From Bacteroidota bacterium (lineage in GTDB: Bacteria > Bacteroidota > Kryptoniia > Kryptoniales > JAKASW01): a stretch of 13,819 nt of DNA. Below, in pieces: positions 6,330-13,447 of the stretch (the stretch's first letter is position 1; every line of letters begins with the position of its first letter). The stretch lies in assembly GCA_021796055.1 (NCBI GenBank), contig JAJYOS010000063.1:1-13819 (forward strand), read 5' to 3'. A program made the translations under genes and the position numbers. A model generated the notes under the pieces. That model did not search any database and had not been told where the DNA came from. It saw only the letters and a program-made list of their open reading frames with translations.

Positions 6330-7748
6330 ATGGATATTGAGAAGCACAAAATATTGATCATAGACGACGATGAAGGCATCGTCTACGCGCTGAGACAACT
6401 CTTTCTCAAAGATGGCTACGCCGTCGCAGAAGCCCGCGACGCGTTTAAGGGGCTTGAGATACTCCCTTCGGAAAAACCGACGCTCGTAATCATGGACATC
6501 AACATGCCCGGGATGAACGGCCTGGACACGTTACGGGAAATCAAGAAGACTCATCCGACGCTTCCCGTCATAATGGTCACCGGATACGGCACAGTCGAGA
6601 CCGCGGTTCGGGCGATGCAGTTCGGCGCCTTCGACTATCTCACGAAGCCGCTTGACATCCAGCAGGTGAGGAAGGTAACAGCCGAAGCTATCGCGAGGAT
6701 TGAGGGAATCGATCGTGCGAAGAATTCCACGGATGCGCTCAAGGCCGAATTCACAGACAGATATGAGCTTGTCGGGAAAAGCGCGCAGATGCAGAATATT
6801 TATAAGTTGATAGGCTCGGTGTCGACCACGCCTAACCTGACTCCGGTACTGCTGTTGGGCGAGAGCGGCACGGGAAAAGAGCTCGTGGCCAGGGCAATCC
6901 ACAGCTTCGGAGCAGACACGGACCAGCCTTTTGTCGCAGTGAATTGCACCGCGGTTCCCGAAACCCTTCTCGAATCCGAACTCTTCGGTTACGAGAAAGG
7001 CGCCTTCACCGGAGCCGATGACCGAAAACTCGGAAAGTTCGAAGCAGCTAAACACGGCACGATATTCCTTGATGAGATCGGCGATCTTTCTCAAATGCTC
7101 CAGCAAAAATTATTGAGGGTGCTCCAGGAACGCCAGTTCGAGCGGCTCGGCTCAAACGAGACTCTGGAAGTCAACGCGCGGTTCATTGCCGCCACAAACA
7201 AAGACATAGAGGAAGAGGTCAAGCGAGGAAACTTCAGGAAGGACCTGTTCTACCGGCTTAACGTCATTGTTATCAGCCTCCCGCCGCTTCGCGAGCGAAA
7301 GGAAGACATCCCGATTCTCGCAGACTATTTCCTCGCGAAGTATTCGGAGCGCTTCAAAAAGAAGATTACCGGCTTTTCGGACGACGCGCTCAAAATGCTT
7401 GCAGTACTTCCTTACCCCGGAAATGTGCGCGAGCTTGAGAACATCGTGGCTCGTGCGGTGATCATGGCGAAGCAGGAGGTGATTACTTCCCGCGCCCTTG
7501 GAGAAGCTCCGAACCAGCAATCGGGCCACGAAGCGGGGAGCGAAAGCGGCATCTTTGCGGAGGGGAGAAAACTGGCAATTGACAACTTCGAGAAGTCTTT
7601 CGTCACAGAAGCTCTTAAGAAATCTCAGGGAAACGTAGTCGCCGCCGCACGGTCCTCCGGGATGACACGCCAAAACTTTCAGAGGCTTGTCTCCAAGCAC
7701 GGGATCGACGCAAATGATTTTCGCAACAAACTCCGGGGATCGCATTGA
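6330..7748 (+). CDS. Sigma-54-dependent response regulator, NtrC family
   Basis: The protein has 472 residues. The receiver (about 7-120) has acidic D12/D13, phospho-acceptor D56 (MDINMPG), switch T84 and K106. The AAA+ domain (about 148-380) has Walker A GESGTGKE at 177-184, the sigma-54 contact loop GAFTGA at 224-229 and Walker B TIFLDE about 244-249, plus the FYRLNV and GNVRELEN motifs. The C-terminal Fis-type helix-turn-helix (about 430-466) reads GNVVAAARSSGMTRQNFQRL. It is cytosolic, binds upstream enhancers and remodels sigma-54 RNA polymerase when phosphorylated. All catalytic motifs are intact. The stop overlaps the start of the sensor kinase gene, so the two form a cognate pair. Targets are not proven; the cytochrome genes 3 kb downstream are the obvious candidates. 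Confidence 0.95.
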   Translation: MDIEKHKILIIDDDEGIVYALRQLFLKDGYAVAEARDAFKGLEILPSEKPTLVIMDINMPGMNGLDTLREIKKTHPTLPVIMVTGYGTVETAVRAMQFGAFDYLTKPLDIQQVRKVTAEAIARIEGIDRAKNSTDALKAEFTDRYELVGKSAQMQNIYKLIGSVSTTPNLTPVLLLGESGTGKELVARAIHSFGADTDQPFVAVNCTAVPETLLESELFGYEKGAFTGADDRKLGKFEAAKHGTIFLDEIGDLSQMLQQKLLRVLQERQFERLGSNETLEVNARFIAATNKDIEEEVKRGNFRKDLFYRLNVIVISLPPLRERKEDIPILADYFLAKYSERFKKKITGFSDDALKMLAVLPYPGNVRELENIVARAVIMAKQEVITSRALGEAPNQQSGHEAGSESGIFAEGRKLAIDNFEKSFVTEALKKSQGNVVAAARSSGMTRQNFQRLVSKHGIDANDFRNKLRGSH

Positions 7749-10234
7749 TTAACCTCAATCGCCTTTTCCCATGGCTTTCAATCAGGACGAAGCTGATCGT
7801 GGCGTTCACCGGCCTCTCCGTAATTCCGATCGCGGTGGTCGGAATATTTGCGATCTGGTCCACTGCCGGCAATCTTGTCAACACGGCTACCCGTGATCTC
7901 AACTCCGATGTCCAGATGTTGCGACAGCGCGCGGGTGATTTTCTGGGAGGTGTGGAAACGGACTTGAGGTTCCTGTCGAACTCATCTCCGTTCCGGCAGG
8001 TCGACGAGCAACTTGTAGCCGGCGAAACTTCCGGTAGAAACGTCCCGCTGGAACATGAACTTCTTGATTTTGTCGGGACAAAGAAAATTTACTATAGGAT
8101 CAGACTGTTAGACCGGACCGGCTCCGAGATCATGAGGGTCGGATCCACTTCCGGCAATTTCTATCACGACCGCTTCGCGGTTTCTCCCGCAAAGGCGCTC
8201 AGCCGTATCAAGGAATACTACTACGTTCTTCTTACCGACTCGCTGAAGGAAGGCCAGTCCGCATTTTCTCCGGCTGAAGTCATGGGAGAAAACGGAAGAC
8301 GCGTTGCGGTGGTGAGTTTTGCGACGCCCCTTTTTGCCGGAACAAAACGAGCCGGAATACTGGTGGCAGACATTTACGCGTCGGAATTCTTCCAGATCAT
8401 GGAATCGGACTCCGTTCACAAATACGAACGAAGAGTTCTCCTCGTCAGCGGCGACGGCCATTTTTTGTACGACTCGCAAATCAGGCGGAACCGCAACAAG
8501 CTCTTTGTGCTGGCGAAAGATAATATTTCCAATGATTATCCCCCGGCTGTTTCATCGGAATTGCTCTCGGGCAAAACGGGGATCATCACTGCCGGGATAA
8601 AGCAGGTGGTATCTTATTCACCGCTATTCCCGGTTACAATTCGCAAGGCCGGACAAAGCCCGGATTGGGGATTTTCCATTCCGATCTTCGTGGTCGAGGC
8701 AATTCCAAAAGAAGTCCTGATGGCTCCGGTATACTCTGCTACCTTTGCTTTCGGAGCGGCCATCATCGGTTTTCTGATTTTGTCCGTGACGCTCAGCCTC
8801 CTCGCTACCCGGCAGTTTACGAAACCGATAGGAGAAATGAGAAAAGGGGCGGCGATCATCTCCGGAGGCAACTACGGCCACCGGCTGAAAATCGATACTC
8901 GAGACGAGATTGAGAAGCTTGCCGACCAGTTCAATACGATGGCAGAGTCCCTGATGATAAGGGACAAGGAGCTGCAGAACCACCGGGCGAGCCTGGAGAG
9001 GACTGTCGCGGAGCGGACTAAAGAGCTATCCGAAGAAAAATCCAAACTCCAGACGATACTCGATAATGTTCCGAGCGCACTCCTCGTCCTTGATAGGACA
9101 CTCAAAATTCAGACTGTCAGCGCGGCTTTCTCGAAGGTGACGGGGTACCAGCCGGAGGAAGTAATCGGGAAGAACTGCCGGGATTTCTTCTGCGGCGCAG
9201 GATTCTGCCAGACATGCATGAGCCAGAATGTGATCCAATCCGGGGAGGTCGAAGGACACCTCGACCAGGTTGTGAATCCGGACGGGACGGACAGGTATAT
9301 CGAACACTTCGCGGTCCCGATGGAAAAGGACGGGAGGGTCGACGCGGTCCTTGAAATAGTCACCGACGTTACGAATCGAAAACGTCTCGAGCAGCATCTG
9401 GTCAAGACCGAAAAGCTGGCCACGATGGGAGAACTGGCGGCCTTCATCGCACACGAATTCAGGAATTCGCTGACCTCGATCAAGATGATACTCCAACTGT
9501 TCAGCGAATCTCAGGATCTGGACAATTCAAAAAAGGAATCTTTGACGGTGGCATTGAATTCTGCTTACCGTATGGAATCTACAGTCTCGGAATTACTCGG
9601 GTTCGCTAAACCAACCAAGATGGATTTCAAAAAGGCTTCCGTCAACAAGGTCATCGACGAGAGCATCGCCTTTGTAAGAATGAGAGCGGACAAGGCCGGC
9701 GTCAGCCTGGAAAGAAAACTGGACCCGTCGCTGCCTGACTTGTCGCTTGACGTCGTTCATCTAAGAGAGGCATTGGTTAACATCATACTGAATGCAGTTC
9801 AGGCTATAGAAGGCCGCGACTTCCCGGTGCCGACCGGCACCAGACGGACTCAGGGCGAATCCCGGATTTTCGTCAGCTCGAGAAACAGCAGGCTGGGGAA
9901 GACTCTGAGAGATTTTGCATACGTCGAATTGGCCGATTCGCTTCCGGAACAGCAGGCAGACCTTGAAGAGATTGTTCTCAAGAAAGGGACCGAATGCGTT
10001 CTCGTTGAAATAAGCGATACCGGCCCGGGGATTGAAAAGGGGAATATCGCAAAAATATTCGATCCATTCTTCACGACAAAATCAAACGGAACCGGGTTGG
10101 GTCTCTCGATGGCGAAGCGCGTCGTAAACGGGCACGGCGGAATAATAACCGCGGAAAGCAGGCCCGGCGCCGGAACTAGTTTCAGAATTCTCCTCCCTCT
10201 CATATATCCCGCGGTCACGATGGGCGTAGCATAG
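7745..10234 (+). CDS. Membrane sensor histidine kinase, Cache-HAMP-PAS-HisKA-HATPase
   Basis: The protein has 829 residues from a TTG start that shares TTGA with the stop of the regulator gene; CGGGGA lies upstream. TM1 is about 17-38 and TM2 about 327-353. They enclose a periplasmic region of about 285 residues that looks like a double Cache sensor (LLDRTGSEIMRVG and LLVSGDGHFLYD are its two strand-loop repeats). HAMP (about 354-406), a coiled coil and a PAS domain (about 432-545) follow. The PAS carries C478, C483, C488 and C491. HisKA has the H-box AHEFRNSLTSIK with H570. The ATPase domain has N683 (N box), DTGPG 758-762 and GTGLGL 782-787. About 65 residues between the N and G1 boxes form an unusually long insertion. 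It should phosphorylate the NtrC-type partner in response to a periplasmic ligand and perhaps a redox cue at the PAS cysteines. Confidence 0.93.
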   Translation: MINLNRLFPWLSIRTKLIVAFTGLSVIPIAVVGIFAIWSTAGNLVNTATRDLNSDVQMLRQRAGDFLGGVETDLRFLSNSSPFRQVDEQLVAGETSGRNVPLEHELLDFVGTKKIYYRIRLLDRTGSEIMRVGSTSGNFYHDRFAVSPAKALSRIKEYYYVLLTDSLKEGQSAFSPAEVMGENGRRVAVVSFATPLFAGTKRAGILVADIYASEFFQIMESDSVHKYERRVLLVSGDGHFLYDSQIRRNRNKLFVLAKDNISNDYPPAVSSELLSGKTGIITAGIKQVVSYSPLFPVTIRKAGQSPDWGFSIPIFVVEAIPKEVLMAPVYSATFAFGAAIIGFLILSVTLSLLATRQFTKPIGEMRKGAAIISGGNYGHRLKIDTRDEIEKLADQFNTMAESLMIRDKELQNHRASLERTVAERTKELSEEKSKLQTILDNVPSALLVLDRTLKIQTVSAAFSKVTGYQPEEVIGKNCRDFFCGAGFCQTCMSQNVIQSGEVEGHLDQVVNPDGTDRYIEHFAVPMEKDGRVDAVLEIVTDVTNRKRLEQHLVKTEKLATMGELAAFIAHEFRNSLTSIKMILQLFSESQDLDNSKKESLTVALNSAYRMESTVSELLGFAKPTKMDFKKASVNKVIDESIAFVRMRADKAGVSLERKLDPSLPDLSLDVVHLREALVNIILNAVQAIEGRDFPVPTGTRRTQGESRIFVSSRNSRLGKTLRDFAYVELADSLPEQQADLEEIVLKKGTECVLVEISDTGPGIEKGNIAKIFDPFFTTKSNGTGLGLSMAKRVVNGHGGIITAESRPGAGTSFRILLPLIYPAVTMGVA

Positions 10235-10303
10235 TAACGCCTGAGCTAGCGAAGGTCCAAAACAATCTCAGGGTTTAGAAGCCTGCCACTTTAGCTTTAC
10301 ACC

Positions 10304-10322
10304 TGACAAGCGTCGCTTGTCA
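10304..10322. promoter_or_regulatory. Perfect 19-bp palindrome, candidate enhancer or operator
   Basis: TGACAAGCGTCGCTTGTCA has 8-bp arms around GTC, between the kinase stop and the receiver gene. It lies about 75-90 bases upstream of weak -24/-12 matches, a normal distance for a site bound by an NtrC-family activator. It could alternatively be a simple RNA hairpin ending the kinase transcript, though no T tract follows. Confidence 0.4.
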
Positions 10323-10385
10323 CTCCAGGTTAAATTCATCTTCATACCCGCTCAAAATCTTCCAGGATAGGCCTAAACCGTCGCA

Positions 10386-10408
10386 TGGCCGGCGGCACGC
10401 CTTTTGAC
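10386..10408 (+). promoter_or_regulatory. Weak sigma-54-like -24/-12 matches before the receiver-cyc2 genes
   Basis: Two overlapping readings exist. CGGCACGCCTTTTGAC (10393-10408) has a good -24 half and spacer but GA for the -12 GC. TGGCCGGCGGCACGC (10386-10400) has GG and GC ten bases apart but a poor -12 context. Neither is a full consensus match. Confidence 0.25.
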
Positions 10409-10434
10409 CTTCTAAGGCCGAAAGCTGCATTCAG

Positions 10435-10809
10435 ATGACACACATGCCCAAGGTCTTGGTTCTGGACGACGACAAAAACATTCTCCTTGCATTTCAGGAT
10501 TTCCTGAAGGGTGAAGGGTGTGCCATGGCGGCTGTTCCTGCGCCGAAGGAAGCGCTTCAAGAAATGGAGAAGGAAGAATTCGACCTTCTCATAACGGATC
10601 TGAGATTGAATATGGAATCCGGCGTCACTTTCATAATTCATGCGAAAAGGCTTCAGCCCAATACTCCGATCATCGTGATCACGGGTTATCCCGATACGGT
10701 GAGCGAGGCCGAGCTGAAATCGTACGGCGCCGATTATCTCTTCCTGAAGCCGTTGGAACTGAAAGAGCTTCAGCAGGCTGTGCGGAGCTGTCTGCAACAT
10801 AAAGATTAG
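10435..10809 (+). CDS. Stand-alone receiver domain protein
   Basis: The product has 124 residues and consists only of a receiver domain. Acidic D11/D12, phospho-acceptor D55 (LITDLRL), switch T83 (VITGYPD) and K105 (LKPLE) are all present, so it can be phosphorylated in principle. There is no output domain. The ATG at 10444 is an alternative start; neither has a clear ribosome binding site. The sequence style (VLVLDDDKNI, ITGY, LKPL) resembles receivers of NtrC-type systems, so it may compete for or relay phosphate from the kinase encoded just upstream. It is followed 60 bases later by the Cyc2-like gene, probably on the same transcript. Confidence 0.88.
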   Translation: MTHMPKVLVLDDDKNILLAFQDFLKGEGCAMAAVPAPKEALQEMEKEEFDLLITDLRLNMESGVTFIIHAKRLQPNTPIIVITGYPDTVSEAELKSYGADYLFLKPLELKELQQAVRSCLQHKD

Positions 10810-10858
10810 CAGGAGACAAAGAGTTGAAGTTTCTACTCAGAATCATAAAAAACATGCC

Positions 10859-10863
10859 GGAGG
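10859..10863 (+). promoter_or_regulatory. Ribosome binding site favouring the ATG at 10869
   Basis: GGAGG lies five bases before ATG 10869. A second site, AGGAG at 10811-10815, would serve an in-frame TTG at 10824 and a longer leader. The shorter form gives the more normal signal peptide. Confidence 0.55.
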
Positions 10864-10868
10864 CAAAT

Positions 10869-12239
10869 ATGCAAAGTATTCTAATGGACACAAATAATTC
10901 GTTGCGGAGAATCGGGCGGAAGATTTCGCTCATGGTGGTATTGGCTGGTGCCGTCATGATGCTTTCGAGTTCAAACGCCTACTGCATTCCAAGCTATGCG
11001 CGTCAGACGGGACTGGCGTGCAGCTCCTGCCACTACAATTTCCCGCAGCTGACGCCGTTCGGTAGATTGTTTAAGCTGAACGGATACACCATGGTAGGCA
11101 GTCCCACTTTGGTATCTGCTCATGACGGGAGCAAGGATATGCAAATACTCAGCAGTTTCCCGTTGTCTGCGATGGTCATGACTTCGTTCAGTGACGTAAG
11201 CAAGGCCACACCCGGCGCTGAGGCAAGCGCTACACAATTTCCTCAGCAGCTGAGCTTCTTCCTGTCGGGTGAAATCACGCCGAAACTCGGTTCGTACATT
11301 CAGCTCACATACGATCCGTCAGCCGGAACGATCGGGATGGATATGGCAGAGTTCAGGTACGCAGACCACACGATGGTCGCAGGAAAAGACCTTCTGTACG
11401 GCATAACTCTGAACAACAACCCGTCTATGGAGGATGTATGGAACACGACCCCTGCCTGGGGATTTCCTTACGTCGCCTCCGCGTCGGCGCCGGGGCCGAG
11501 CTGGAGTCCTATCCTCGCCGGAACATTCTCCGGGAACGTGCTCGGGCTCGGTGCATACGCGCTTTATGACAACCTTGTTTATGCCGGCGTAAGCGGGTAT
11601 CACTCTGCGATTCAAGGTGTCTCATATCCGGCGGACAACACCTGGTCGGATAACATAAAAGGTGTCTCGCCTTATTGGCGCATTGCCCTGCAGCACGACT
11701 GGGGCACACAGTATCTCGAAGTCGGGACGTTCGGGCTATCCACAAGCTTGTTCCCGACTGGAATATCAGGACCAAATGACAGTTACACCGATCTCGGCTT
11801 TGACGCTCAATACGAGAAGGCCCTCGGCGGCGGAGAGCTCGTCGCACACGCAAGCTACATAACCGAAAAACAAAATCTCGATGCGACATACGCCGCGGGC
11901 GGCTCGGCTTCGAACAGCCTGACACTCAACAATTTCAAGATCGATGCAAACTACAACTTCTCAGCGCCGTTTGCCGTTGCACTCGGCTATTTCACGACAA
12001 CGGGCACAAGCGACGCGGTTCTCTATGCCCCGGGCGCCGTCACGGGCAGCGCGAACGGCTCGCCGAACAGCAGCGGCTTAACGGCACAGCTGTCGTACAT
12101 ACCCTGGCTCAACACGCAGATAACACTACAGTATGTGGCTTATTCCAAATTCAACGGAGGATCCACAAACTACGACGGCTCCGGAAGGAACGCTTCCGAT
12201 AACAACACGCTGTACCTGCTAACATGGTTCGCATTTTAA
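10869..12239 (+). CDS. cyc2: Cyc2-like outer-membrane porin-cytochrome c
   Basis: The precursor has 456 residues. The signal peptide has a basic RRIGRK segment, a hydrophobic core and a likely cleavage near SNAYC. The mature N-terminus reads PSYARQTGLACSSCH (haem CxxCH at residues 51-55), then FPQLTPFGRLFKLNGYT. This is the signature of Cyc2, the fused haem-plus-beta-barrel protein of Fe(II) oxidisers; Acidithiobacillus Cyc2 has PSFARQTG, a CxxCH, then YPQLTPMGRMFKL, as I recall it. The remaining roughly 390 residues alternate short amphipathic strands with Gly/Asn/Ser loops and end in WFAF, as expected for an outer-membrane barrel with a C-terminal aromatic. Cyc2 moves electrons from extracellular Fe(II) to periplasmic carriers. 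Related barrel cytochromes with other donors exist, so iron as substrate is an inference. The neighbours are soluble and membrane cytochromes. Confidence 0.82.
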   Translation: MQSILMDTNNSLRRIGRKISLMVVLAGAVMMLSSSNAYCIPSYARQTGLACSSCHYNFPQLTPFGRLFKLNGYTMVGSPTLVSAHDGSKDMQILSSFPLSAMVMTSFSDVSKATPGAEASATQFPQQLSFFLSGEITPKLGSYIQLTYDPSAGTIGMDMAEFRYADHTMVAGKDLLYGITLNNNPSMEDVWNTTPAWGFPYVASASAPGPSWSPILAGTFSGNVLGLGAYALYDNLVYAGVSGYHSAIQGVSYPADNTWSDNIKGVSPYWRIALQHDWGTQYLEVGTFGLSTSLFPTGISGPNDSYTDLGFDAQYEKALGGGELVAHASYITEKQNLDATYAAGGSASNSLTLNNFKIDANYNFSAPFAVALGYFTTTGTSDAVLYAPGAVTGSANGSPNSSGLTAQLSYIPWLNTQITLQYVAYSKFNGGSTNYDGSGRNASDNNTLYLLTWFAF

Positions 12240-12251
12240 AAAGGGAAAAAA

Positions 12252-12671
12252 ATGGAAAAGACAATATTCTCGACTCTTCTTTTGTCGGTTACGGTTCTCT
12301 TCATGATGGCCTTCGTGCCGCAGGGCAAGAAGGAAACGGTGGATAATGGTATCGGGCCGATAAAGTCCGTGAAGCTTGGAAAGATTGACCAGGACCTTGT
12401 CGACCAGGGCAATTCAATCTTCTATTCCAAATGCTACCTGTGTCACGATGTTGACGAGACAAAACTGGCTCCGCCTCTTCGCGGCGTCGCAAAGAAGGAG
12501 ACGCCGGCCTTCATTATGAACTACCTGCTGAACACTGCCGAGATGCAGAAAAAGGATGCGACCATCAAAGCCCTGATGGAGCAATTCCCCAATGTCCCGA
12601 AGATGCCTGATCAACAGCTTACGAAGGACCAGGCACGCGCAGTACTCGAGTTCCTGAGAACTATTGAATAA
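12252..12671 (+). CDS. Periplasmic monohaem cytochrome c
   Basis: The precursor has 139 residues. A signal peptide or N-terminal anchor (about 1-21) precedes a class I cytochrome c fold. The haem site is CYLCH (61-65), followed by APPLRGV, and M118 in KMPD is the likely distal axial ligand. The last helix DQARAVLEFLRTI is typical. It starts 12 bases after the Cyc2-like stop, so the two are almost certainly co-transcribed. It would carry electrons across the periplasm between the outer-membrane porin-cytochrome and an inner-membrane partner. Small soluble cytochromes next to cyc2 are known in iron oxidisers; the pairing here supports the Cyc2 reading. Confidence 0.9.
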   Translation: MEKTIFSTLLLSVTVLFMMAFVPQGKKETVDNGIGPIKSVKLGKIDQDLVDQGNSIFYSKCYLCHDVDETKLAPPLRGVAKKETPAFIMNYLLNTAEMQKKDATIKALMEQFPNVPKMPDQQLTKDQARAVLEFLRTIE

Positions 12672-12686
12672 TCAATCATTCATATC

Positions 12687-12719
12687 AATCCTGCGAAGGT
12701 TCGAAACCTTCGCAGGATT
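12687..12719. terminator. Strong 15-bp perfect hairpin between cytochrome genes
   Basis: Positions 12687-12701 and 12705-12719 are exact inverted copies around CGA. The A/T-flanked, GC-rich core is CCTGCGAAGGTT. Only three Ts end it, so termination may be partial. It could also be an mRNA-stability element setting different levels of the two cytochromes. It ends 18 bases before the next ATG, where no Shine-Dalgarno is visible. Confidence 0.55.
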
Positions 12720-12737
12720 TCAGCTAACCGACATCTC

Positions 12738-13247
12738 ATGAAAAAAATCCTGATACTTTTCGCGGCATTGGTTGGTTTCGCGGCCGGCATCATCGTGGTC
12801 AATACGGCTGTCGACAGAGAAGAGAAGGTTACCCAGCCGATAGATTTCAGCCACGCTCTTCACGCCGGTAAATACAAAATCCCCTGCATGGCCTGTCACC
12901 AGCGGGTGATGATGGGTGCGCGTGCGAGTATACCGAACATCGAGGTGTGCGGCGCCTGTCATAGCACGCCGATGAAAAAGACACCCCAGGAATTACTCGT
13001 GTACCAGTACGTAAGTCAGCATAAGCAGATACCGTGGTACTCTATTTATCATGTCCCGGACTACGTGTATTTCTCACACCGCAGGCACGTCGGAATAGGC
13101 AAGCTCGATTGCAAGCTCTGCCACGGAAACATGGCGGCGCTGACTTCTCCGCCGACGAAGCAATTCCTGCAGATAAAGATGCAGAACTGCCTGGATTGCC
13201 ATATACAGCATAATGTCACCACGGACTGCTCGCATTGCCACAGATAA
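12738..13247 (+). CDS. Membrane-anchored pentahaem cytochrome c, ActA/QrcA-like
   Basis: The protein has 169 residues. One N-terminal hydrophobic helix (about 4-22) acts as anchor or signal. Five CxxCH sites follow: 50-54, 71-75, 125-129, 151-155 and 164-168. Other histidines, such as those in FSHALHAG and YFSHRRHVG, are placed to be axial ligands. The segments IDFSHALHAGKYKIPCMACH and HVPDYVYFSHRRH fit the cytochrome c7/c3-type subunit that precedes the molybdopterin subunit in Alternative Complex III (ActA) and the Qrc complex (QrcA). Such subunits exchange electrons between periplasmic cytochromes and a membrane quinone-reactive module. A Tat-dependent molybdopterin protein follows, which supports this. 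Gene order cannot yet separate ActA from QrcA or a related complex because the iron-sulfur and NrfD-like genes would lie beyond the window. Confidence 0.88.
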   Translation: MKKILILFAALVGFAAGIIVVNTAVDREEKVTQPIDFSHALHAGKYKIPCMACHQRVMMGARASIPNIEVCGACHSTPMKKTPQELLVYQYVSQHKQIPWYSIYHVPDYVYFSHRRHVGIGKLDCKLCHGNMAALTSPPTKQFLQIKMQNCLDCHIQHNVTTDCSHCHR

Positions 13248-13376
13248 AGAAAGACCAACTTTCAAATGACAAGCTCCAAACAAAAACAAAGTTTCAATGA
13301 GCTAAAGATAAAAACGCATCATTCCCTTGTCGGCTATGTCTCAGCAGGCAGTGATTTTTCCCGCAGGTACAAGAGC

Positions 13377-13393
13377 CCGCCGGGAAACGGCGG
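13377..13393. other. Short GC hairpin in the gap before the molybdopterin gene
   Basis: CCGCCG (13377-13382) pairs with CGGCGG (13388-13393) over a GGAAA loop. It lies in the 200-base gap between the pentahaem cytochrome and the molybdopterin gene, which otherwise holds AT-rich DNA (about 13248-13330) and no convincing gene. An attenuator or processing site is possible. Confidence 0.3.
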
Positions 13394-13432
13394 ACCGGCA
13401 TTTGGAGATCGGCGTTCGAGGCTTGATGGCTA

Positions 13433-13438
13433 CGGAGA
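13433..13438 (+). promoter_or_regulatory. Ribosome binding site for the molybdopterin gene
   Basis: CGGAGA precedes ATG 13448 by nine bases and fixes the start that gives the twin-arginine leader. Confidence 0.5.
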
Positions 13439-13447
13439 CAATTATCT

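Noticed and set aside
6531..7745. Long minus-strand open frames (6531-7106 and 7152-7745)
   Set aside because: They are antisense to the fully motif-supported NtrC-family gene, a common effect of codon bias.
10824..10868. TTG at 10824 as the start of the Cyc2-like gene
   Set aside because: It has a good AGGAG site, but it would put a 15-residue extension before an already adequate signal peptide, and GGAGG fits ATG 10869. It is not fully excluded.
12696..12712. T-arm-like sequence (five-base stem around TTCGAAA), suggesting a tRNA 3' end
   Set aside because: The hairpin continues as a perfect 15-bp stem, and no D arm, anticodon arm or matching acceptor strand lies upstream.
12720..12962. 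Minus-strand frame ending in the same residues (DFFHEMSV) as the window-end protein
   Set aside because: It is antisense to the pentahaem cytochrome gene; the shared residues simply reflect the inverted 28-base copy at the window end.
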